This document shows, one piece after another, positions 1 through 4,167 of a stretch of 5,365 nucleotides of DNA. The notes beneath the pieces are model-generated. The model was given only the letters and a program-made list of their open reading frames with translations, was not told the origin of the DNA and did no database searches. Position 1 is the stretch's first letter. Each line of letters opens with the position of its first letter. Position numbers and translations under genes: made by a program. The stretch is from DATAYA01 sp036272815 (GTDB lineage: Bacteria > Pseudomonadota > Alphaproteobacteria > Acetobacterales > Acetobacteraceae): assembly GCA_036272815.1 (NCBI GenBank), contig DATAYA010000214.1:1-5365 (forward strand). The letters run 5' to 3'.

Positions 1-27
1 TACGCGGCCGTGTCGCTGGGGTTGTAG
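1..27 (+). CDS. Possible C-terminal end of an upstream protein (partial, unidentified)
   Basis: The first eight codons read YAAVSLGL and end at a TAG at 25-27. All eight sense codons end in G or C, which matches the coding bias of the genes in this window. The fragment is too short to identify the protein. If real, it runs in the same direction as the gene at 190, separated by 162 bp. A competing reading on the minus strand (residues RDAARLGYNPSDTAA) also has high third-position GC, so the assignment is weak. Confidence 0.35.
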   Translation, partial: YAAVSLGL

Positions 28-54
28 CCGAGCCGGGCAGCATCGCGGCACGGT

Positions 55-114
55 GCGAAAGTCCAGGGCGCGAAAATCCAGGGCGCGAAAATCCAGGGCG
101 CGAAAGTCCAGGGC
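55..114. repeat. Four tandem copies of a 15-bp unit
   Basis: The unit is GCGAAARTCCAGGGC, at 55-69, 70-84, 85-99 and 100-114, with a degenerate start of a fifth copy (GCGCAA) at 115. Copies differ only at one A/G position: copies 1 and 4 have G, copies 2 and 3 have A. This symmetry and the near identity suggest recent duplication by slippage. It lies between the possible end of an upstream gene at 27 and the gene at 190. Since 15 is a multiple of three, changes in copy number would not shift a reading frame, and no stop appears within the array in any minus-strand frame, where one frame reads (RALDF)n. Confidence 0.92.
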
Positions 115-148
115 GCGCAAAAACTCCTTGCCCGCACGACCAAATCAT

Positions 149-163
149 GTTCATGTTCCGTTC
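149..163. promoter_or_regulatory. Candidate LexA (SOS) operator, alphaproteobacterial type
   Basis: The sequence GTTC-ATGTTCC-GTTC is an exact match to the direct-repeat GTTC-N7-GTTC box bound by LexA in Alphaproteobacteria. It ends 26 bp before the ATG of the gene at 190, a position where an operator would overlap or follow a promoter. It sits in the only A/T-richer stretch of an otherwise very GC-rich region. No convincing -35/-10 pair could be placed around it. The match to the consensus is seen directly, while binding and SOS control are inferred. It could instead serve a minus-strand gene running off the left edge. Confidence 0.45.
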
Positions 164-189
164 ATGACCGCCGCCCACCCCCAACCGCG

Positions 190-831
190 ATGAACGCGAT
201 CCCGCCCGACGCGGAGAGTGACGCAGCGCGCACCGCGCGCCATCTCGCGATGCTGCGGGAACTGGCCGAGATCGGCATGGCGCTGGCCCGCGCCCTCGGC
301 GAGCAGGCCCTGGCCGCGCCGCAGGCCGAGGCACCCGACCCGCCAGCCCCGCCGCGCGCCGATCCCGGCCTCGCCTTCGCCCGCGTCGCCCGCGCCGTCC
401 GCCAGTGCATCGCGCTCGAAGCCCGCATCGCCGCCGGCCCGCTCCCCGCCCCGCGCGGCCGTGGCGCCCCCCGGCCGCCGCCCTACCCGCGGCGGGAGAC
501 CATAAGCCGCGTCGTCCGCCTCGCCGCCGAGGGCGACGGCCTCTCCGCCGCCGCCCTGAAACGCGACATCGAGGAACGGCTCGACGAGGAACTCGACGCC
601 GACCCCGACGGCGAGATCGAGGTCGAGGACCACATCGCCGCCATCCTCGGGGATCTCGGCCTCGGCCGGAATCTCGCCCGCCAGCCCGACGAGGTGCTGG
701 CGATCCTCATCCGCCCCCGCCGCCTCGACGACGATTTCTCCGACGTCGATATGGACGAGGCTGCCGAAGCCGACGCGCCCGAGGCCGACATCCCCGAACC
801 GGGCGCCGCCGCCGGCCCGGACCCGCCCTGA
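190..831 (+). CDS. Uncharacterised 213-residue protein with acidic C-terminal tail
   Basis: I do not recognise a named family. The protein has a helical N-terminal segment (about 14-44), a Pro/Ala-rich linker (44-60), a short helical stretch with ARAVRQCIALEARI (67-80), a Pro/Arg-rich linker (84-102), a charged helical region (about 103-175, including DIEERLDEELD and DHIAAILGDLGLGRN), and an Asp/Glu/Ala/Pro-rich tail (179-213). There is no signal peptide and no membrane segment, so it is probably cytoplasmic. The RAV-x-IALEAR stretch followed by a DLGL element recalls unstudied alphaproteobacterial proteins, from memory only. Third codon positions are almost all G/C, which supports coding in this frame against long overlapping frames on both strands. 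The ATG at 190 is the only in-frame ATG near the start, but no Shine-Dalgarno sequence precedes it. A LexA-like site lies 26 bp upstream. The gene ends 10 bp before the converging metW. Confidence 0.8.
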   Translation: MNAIPPDAESDAARTARHLAMLRELAEIGMALARALGEQALAAPQAEAPDPPAPPRADPGLAFARVARAVRQCIALEARIAAGPLPAPRGRGAPRPPPYPRRETISRVVRLAAEGDGLSAAALKRDIEERLDEELDADPDGEIEVEDHIAAILGDLGLGRNLARQPDEVLAILIRPRRLDDDFSDVDMDEAAEADAPEADIPEPGAAAGPDPP

Positions 832-841
832 GACGCGCTCG

Positions 842-1486
842 CTACGCCCGCCGCAGCAGGAACAGCGCCTGCTCGCCGAACAGATTGGCGAGGCCGGCCG
901 CCCGCCGCCACGGCGCCCGCTGCCCCGCCTCGTCCACCGCGAGCCAGCGTTCCACCGCGACGCCCTCCTCCCGGCACAGCGCGAAGAAATCGCGGATCGT
1001 GCAGGGGTGGATGTTGGGCGTCTCGTGCCAGGGCCGGTCCCAGGTCTTGGTCATCGGCATCCGCCCGGTGCTGAACAACTGCCAGCGCACCAGCCAGTGG
1101 CCGAAATTCGGAAAGCTCACCACCGCGCGGGTGCCGATGCGCAGCATCTGGCGCAGCACTTCGAGCGGCCGCTCGGTCGCCTGCAAGGTGCGCGACAGCA
1201 CGACGTAGTCGAAGGCGCCGTCCGGGTAGTGCGCGAGGTCGGTGTCGGCGTCGCCCTGCATCACCGGCAGGCCGTGCGCGACGGCGCGGGTGACCAGCGC
1301 CATGTCGATCTCGATGCCGCGCGCGTCGCAGCCGCGGGTGCGGAACAGATGATCGATCAGCGCGCCGTCGCCGCAGCCGATGTCGAGCACGCGCGAGCCG
1401 CGCGCGATCATCTCCGACATCAGCCGCAGGTCGAGCCGCATGTTCTTGGCGACGAAGCGGACGCCGCCGGGCGAGAGTTCGTTCAT
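842..1486 (-). CDS. metW: MetW, methionine biosynthesis partner protein
   Basis: The product is a class I methyltransferase-fold protein that is encoded beside metX in many proteobacteria and supports MetX activity. At 214 residues it has the usual MetW length. The SAM-binding motif I VLDIGCGDG is at 33-41 and the acidic GIEID strand end at 57-61. The MetW-typical blocks VVLSRTLQA (95-103), SFPNFGHW (124-131) and TPNIHPCTIRDF (157-168) are all present. Whether it methylates anything is not shown by the sequence. Its start ATG overlaps the stop of a minicistron that itself overlaps the metX stop, so the two genes are almost certainly cotranscribed and probably translationally coupled. No strong ribosome binding site of its own is visible. 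It converges on the gene at 190-831 with a 10-bp gap and no obvious terminator. Confidence 0.95.
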   Translation of the reverse strand: MNELSPGGVRFVAKNMRLDLRLMSEMIARGSRVLDIGCGDGALIDHLFRTRGCDARGIEIDMALVTRAVAHGLPVMQGDADTDLAHYPDGAFDYVVLSRTLQATERPLEVLRQMLRIGTRAVVSFPNFGHWLVRWQLFSTGRMPMTKTWDRPWHETPNIHPCTIRDFFALCREEGVAVERWLAVDEAGQRAPWRRAAGLANLFGEQALFLLRRA

Positions 1487-1508
1487 CCGAGGCGCCCGTT
1501 CATCCGAG
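1480..1508. repeat. 12-bp direct repeat at the metX-metW junction
   Basis: CGTTCATCCGAG occurs exactly at 1480-1491 and at 1497-1508, a period of 17 bp. On the minus strand it reads CTCGGATGAACG. One copy holds the metX stop (GGA TGA) and the other holds the metW start (ATG AAC GA). A 17-bp duplication in an ancestor with a single ATGA overlap of the two genes would give exactly this layout. Confidence 0.85.
1483..1503 (-). other. Seven-codon minicistron linking metX and metW
   Basis: An ATG at 1503-1501 overlaps the metX stop as ATGA. It opens a reading frame MNGRLG that ends in a TGA at 1485-1483, and that TGA overlaps the metW start ATG (1486-1484), again as ATGA. Both junctions lie inside exact copies of a 12-bp direct repeat. 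The arrangement would let a terminating ribosome restart twice and so hand on from metX to metW. The overlaps are seen directly; translation of the minicistron is inferred. It may simply be a by-product of the duplication. Confidence 0.4.
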
Positions 1509-2654
1509 CCCGGCGTGCTCGGCGCAGCCGGCGAGGAAGCCGCGCAGCGTGCGGTGGAAATCCGGCTCGTCGAGCAGGAACGCGTCGTGTCCCTTGTCGG
1601 TCTTGATCTCGACGAAGCTCACGTTGGCGGCGGCGCGGTTCAGCGCATGGACGATGGCGCGCGACTGCGCGGTCGGGAACAGCCAGTCGGAGCTGAACGA
1701 GACCAGCAGGAAGCGGGTGCGCGGCCGGACGAAGGCGCGCGCGAGATCGCCGTCATGCTCGGCGGCGAGATCGAAATAGTCCATCGCGCGGGTGATCGTC
1801 AGATAGGAGTTGGCGTCGAAGCGGGTGACGAAGGTGCTGCCCTGGTGCTGCAGGTAGCTTTCGACTTCGAAGCGGTCGCCGAACAGCGACAGGCTCTCGG
1901 CACCGCGCAGGCGGCGGCCGAACTTCCGCGTCAGCGCCTGCTCCGAGAGATAGGTGATGTGGGCGGCCATGCGCGCGACCGCGAGCCCGCGTGCGGGGAT
2001 GCGGCCGCGCTCCCGGTAACGGCCGGCGTGCCAGTCGGGATCGGCGAAGATCGCCTGCCGCCCGACCTCGTGGAAGGCGATGTTCTGCGCCGAATGGAAC
2101 GAGGCGCAAGCGATCGGGACAGCGGCGAACACGCTGTCGGGGAAGGTCGCGGCCCATTCGAGCGCCTGCATCCCGCCCATCGAGCCGCCGATCACGGCGA
2201 ACAGGCGGGTGATGCCGAGATGCTCCACGAGGCGCTTCTGCGCCCGCACCATGTCGCGGATGGTAATCGGCGGGAAATCGACGCCCCACGGTTCGGACAC
2301 GGCGCCGGCTGGAAGATCGTCGCGATCGCTGCGCGGCCCGGTCGAGCCCATGCAGCCGCCGAGCACGTTGGCGCAGATCACGAAATAGCGGTCGGTGTCG
2401 ATCGGCCGGCCGGGGCCGACCACCGCCTCCCACCATCCCGGCTTGCCGGTCATCGGGTGCGGCTCGGCGACATACTGGTCGCCGGTGAGCGCATGGCAGA
2501 CGAGGACGGCGTTCGCCCGGGCAGCGTCGAGCGTGCCATAGGTGCGATAGGCCACCACGAGGCGGGGCAGCACGACGCCGCAATCGAGCGCGAGCCCGTC
2601 CTCGAAGGCAACGTGAAGGTGGGTGGCCTCGCGGGATGCGTCGAGCTGGTCCAT
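1500..2654 (-). CDS. metX: MetX, homoserine O-acyltransferase
   Basis: This alpha/beta-hydrolase-fold enzyme transfers an acyl group (acetyl or succinyl) from acyl-CoA to the hydroxyl of L-homoserine, the first committed step of methionine synthesis in the cytoplasm. At 384 residues it has normal length. The catalytic triad is visible: Ser158 in the nucleophile elbow GGSMGG (156-161), Asp323 in SSDWLFP (321-327) and His356 in KGHDAF (354-359). The oxyanion/substrate block NVLGGCMGSTGP is at 96-107 and CHALTGD at 53-59. The frame is open further upstream, but the ATG at 2654 gives a typical N-terminus (MDQLD...), and the extra 57 residues would be repeat-derived and low complexity. The ATG at 2668 is out of frame. 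No clear Shine-Dalgarno sequence precedes 2654. Acetyl versus succinyl donor cannot be decided by eye. The gene is followed by metW and divergent from nudC. Confidence 0.96.
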   Translation of the reverse strand: MDQLDASREATHLHVAFEDGLALDCGVVLPRLVVAYRTYGTLDAARANAVLVCHALTGDQYVAEPHPMTGKPGWWEAVVGPGRPIDTDRYFVICANVLGGCMGSTGPRSDRDDLPAGAVSEPWGVDFPPITIRDMVRAQKRLVEHLGITRLFAVIGGSMGGMQALEWAATFPDSVFAAVPIACASFHSAQNIAFHEVGRQAIFADPDWHAGRYRERGRIPARGLAVARMAAHITYLSEQALTRKFGRRLRGAESLSLFGDRFEVESYLQHQGSTFVTRFDANSYLTITRAMDYFDLAAEHDGDLARAFVRPRTRFLLVSFSSDWLFPTAQSRAIVHALNRAAANVSFVEIKTDKGHDAFLLDEPDFHRTLRGFLAGCAEHAGLG

Positions 2655-2793
2655 CGCCCGCGTTGCATAGGCGCCGGCCCCCGCGACCGCAACCGAGGGC
2701 GGCCGCAACCGAGGGCGACCGCAACCGAGGGAGGGCCCCGGCCGCTGCGCCACGGTTGCCGGTTGAAAGGGGCCATGCCAGTTTCCGCGCCCG
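2655..2793 (-). promoter_or_regulatory. Divergent metX/nudC spacer with possible structured metX leader
   Basis: This 139-bp region must contain the start signals for metX (minus) and probably nudC (plus), unless the promoters lie inside the opposing genes. Read on the minus strand, it has CCGGCAACCGTGG near the nudC side, followed by three tandem copies of a unit containing CGGTTGCGG. GGCAACCG and CGGTTGC are complementary, so the early segment could pair with any of the three later ones, giving alternative hairpins just before the metX start. No T-run or recognisable promoter boxes were found. A regulatory role in methionine control is an inference from position and symmetry only. Confidence 0.3.
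2685..2732. repeat. Three tandem copies of a 16-bp unit upstream of metX
   Basis: The unit is GRCCGCAACCGAGGGM, at 2685-2700, 2701-2716 and 2717-2732. Copy 2 differs from copy 1 at one base (GG for GA at the start), and copy 3 ends in A instead of C. A complementary segment CGGTTGC lies at 2753-2759. With period 16, a change of one copy would shift any reading frame through it, which supports the region being non-coding and the metX start being downstream at 2654. Confidence 0.9.
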
Positions 2794-3798
2794 ATGCAGC
2801 CGATTCCCCCCCGCCGGCCCAACAACGCCTATGCCGCCAGCCCGCTCGACCGCGCCGGGCACCGGCGCGAGGACGCGGAGTGGATCGCGGCGCGGCTGGC
2901 CGATCCCGAAAGCCTGTTCGTGCCGGTCTGGCGCAGCCGCTCGCTGCTGCGCGGCATGGCGGAGGGGCGGCCGGAGGCGGTTTTCCTGACCGGCGCGGCG
3001 GCCGAGGCGTGCCGGATGGCGGGCGGCCCGTGGGCGTTCCTCGGGACCTGGCGGCAGGCGGCGGTGTTCGCGGTCGACATCGGCATGGCCGACGATCCGA
3101 TCCCGCTGTTGCCGGAGGCGGCGGCCACGTTCGAGGACCTGCGCGTGGCTGCGGGTCTGCTGCCGCCGGATGACGCCTCGATCCTCGCCCATGCGCGCGG
3201 GCTGATGCACTGGCGCTCGCGATGCGGCTTCTGCGGCGTCTGCGGCGCGCCGTGCATGCCGGAGAGCGCCGGACATGTGATGCGCTGCACCGGCTGCGGC
3301 ACCAGCCATTTCCCGCGCACCGATCCGGCGGTCATCATGCTGGTGGTGCGCGGCGAGCATTGCCTGCTCGGGCACTCGCAGCGGTTCCCCCGGGCCCGGA
3401 TGTACTCGACGCTGGCGGGCTTCGTCGAACCGGGGGAGACGCTGGAGGAAGCGGTGGCGCGCGAGGTGCTGGAGGAGACCAGCGTGCGCGTGGGCGGGGT
3501 CGCGTATCATTCGAGCCAGCCCTGGCCGTTCCCGTCCTCGATCATGCTCGGCTTTCATGCGGAGGCGCTGTCGGAGGCGATCACCATCGATCCCGGGGAG
3601 CTGCAGGACGCGCGCTGGTTCAGCCGCGCGGAGCTGGCGGAGCCGGAACGTGGCGGCTTCAGCCTGCCGCGCGCCGACAGCATCGCCCGGCGGCTGATCG
3701 AGGACTGGCTCGCGCAGGACGGGCTCGCCGAGGAGCGGTTGGCCGGGGAGCGAGGCGCCGGGGAGCGGATGGCGCGGGATCGGCGCGAGCGGCCATGA
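2794..3798 (+). CDS. nudC: NudC, NAD(+)/NADH diphosphatase (Nudix hydrolase)
   Basis: NudC splits NAD(H) into NMN(H) and AMP, and family members remove NAD caps from RNA 5' ends. The zinc ribbon has Cys147, Cys150, Cys165 and Cys168 with the C-x2-C-x14-C-x2-C spacing of the E. coli enzyme. The Nudix box runs from Gly209 through Glu215 to REVLEE (223-228), with the catalytic glutamates intact. The NudC signature SQPWPFP, which marks NADH preference, is at 241-247. The usual final Gly of the Nudix box is Ser230. The C-terminus carries an Arg/Glu-rich extension (about 312-334) built from a pentapeptide repeat, likely disordered. The start at 2794 gives MQPIPP, but no ribosome binding site precedes it. 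AAAGGGG lies at 2766-2772, just before an out-of-frame ATG at 2775, with a C7 run at 2806-2812 between the two frames. The true N-terminus is therefore uncertain. The gene overlaps the next by four bases. Confidence 0.95.
   Translation: MQPIPPRRPNNAYAASPLDRAGHRREDAEWIAARLADPESLFVPVWRSRSLLRGMAEGRPEAVFLTGAAAEACRMAGGPWAFLGTWRQAAVFAVDIGMADDPIPLLPEAAATFEDLRVAAGLLPPDDASILAHARGLMHWRSRCGFCGVCGAPCMPESAGHVMRCTGCGTSHFPRTDPAVIMLVVRGEHCLLGHSQRFPRARMYSTLAGFVEPGETLEEAVAREVLEETSVRVGGVAYHSSQPWPFPSSIMLGFHAEALSEAITIDPGELQDARWFSRAELAEPERGGFSLPRADSIARRLIEDWLAQDGLAEERLAGERGAGERMARDRRERP
3727..3771 (+). repeat. 15-bp imperfect tandem repeat in the 3' end of nudC
   Basis: Three 15-bp units at 3727-3741, 3742-3756 and 3757-3771 encode AEERL, AGERG and AGERM (NudC residues 312-326). 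The core GCCGGGGAGCG is exact in the second and third units, and the first has GCCGAGGAGCG. The repeat stays in frame and extends the charged C-terminal tail beyond the Nudix domain. Confidence 0.8.
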
Positions 3799-4106
3799 TC
3801 CGTATCCGCGGCATCGCCCTGCTGCTCGCGACCGCGCCCCTGGCCAGCTGCGGCGGCGGCCATCCCAAGGCAGCGGCCGACCCGGGCGTGGCGCAATGCC
3901 GGGCGCAGGTGTCCGCCGACCCGGCTGTCAAGCATCTGCAGGCGGTGCAGGCGGGCAGCCTCTGGTTGCAGGCGGACGGCCAGGCGGAACTGGCCGAGGC
4001 GAGGCGGCAGGCGCTCCTGACATGCCTGCGGGCACGCGGACTGGCGCCGCCCGGCGGGGTGGAGGCGCCGCGTCCCCCGGCCGGCACGTTCAAGGGCCTG
4101 TTCTGA
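3795..4106 (+). CDS. Small predicted lipoprotein, function unknown
   Basis: This 103-residue protein begins with a short lipoprotein signal: basic MIRIR, a hydrophobic stretch GIALLLATAPLA, and the lipobox LASC with the modified cysteine at Cys19. It would be lipidated and anchored on the periplasmic side of a membrane. The mature part starts with GGGHPKAAA and then a predicted helical region (about 33-82) with two further cysteines, Cys35 and Cys77, which could form a disulfide. A Pro/Gly-rich tail follows, ending in TFKGLF. I do not recognise the family. The ATG at 3795 overlaps the nudC stop (ATGA), so it is probably translationally coupled to nudC. There is no strong ribosome binding site of its own. 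Codon third positions are GC-rich, and the lipobox sits correctly only with this start. Confidence 0.78.
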   Translation: MIRIRGIALLLATAPLASCGGGHPKAAADPGVAQCRAQVSADPAVKHLQAVQAGSLWLQADGQAELAEARRQALLTCLRARGLAPPGGVEAPRPPAGTFKGLF

Positions 4107-4111
4107 GCGGG

Positions 4112-4150
4112 GGCCACTGCCCTTGGCGGGTCCCGGGCGGAGCCCTGGCC
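4112..4150. terminator. Weak inverted repeat in the convergent spacer, possible terminator
   Basis: Between the lipoprotein stop (4106) and the stop of the minus-strand c-di-GMP gene (4168) lie GGCCA (4112-4116) and TGGCC (4146-4150), enclosing a small hairpin GGGC-GGA-GCCC (4135-4145). There is no T-run on either strand, so intrinsic termination is uncertain. The position between convergent genes is the main support. Confidence 0.25.
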
Positions 4151-4167
4151 TTGCTGTGCCGGACAAC

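Noticed and set aside
55..120. Direct repeats that might suggest a CRISPR array.
   Set aside because: The units are 15 bp and contiguous with no spacers, so this is a simple tandem repeat.
1..150. Open minus-strand frames across the 15-bp array (for example RALDF or APWIF repeats) as a gene start.
   Set aside because: All three minus frames are open through the repeat, so openness carries no information. No well-spaced start is evident, and the possible plus-strand stop at 25-27 fits coding bias about as well.
832..841. Possible terminator between the converging 190-831 gene and metW.
   Set aside because: There are only 10 bp, with no inverted repeat or T-run visible.
405..1208. Plus-strand open frame of 267 codons overlapping the 190-831 gene and metW.
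   Set aside because: The translation is dominated by Arg and Pro, with no domain, and spans two genes on opposite strands. It is a composition artefact.
2720..2800. On the minus strand, GGCCCCTTTCAACCGGCAACC resembles in part the GGCCC...GCAACC core of SAM-I riboswitches, and it lies upstream of metX.
   Set aside because: The expected 5' AGAG-type P1/P2 segment, the GAA before the second half and the 3' closing strand could not be found. The GCAACC also belongs to the local repeat family. A covariance-model search with the SAM riboswitch families would decide; a significant hit would overturn this rejection.
1380..3173. Very long plus-strand open frame of 597 codons opposite metX and metW, and a 601-codon minus-strand frame at 1753-3558.
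   Set aside because: These are shadows in a GC-rich genome. They lie over genes with intact catalytic motifs and show Arg/Gly/Ala-rich, domain-free translations.
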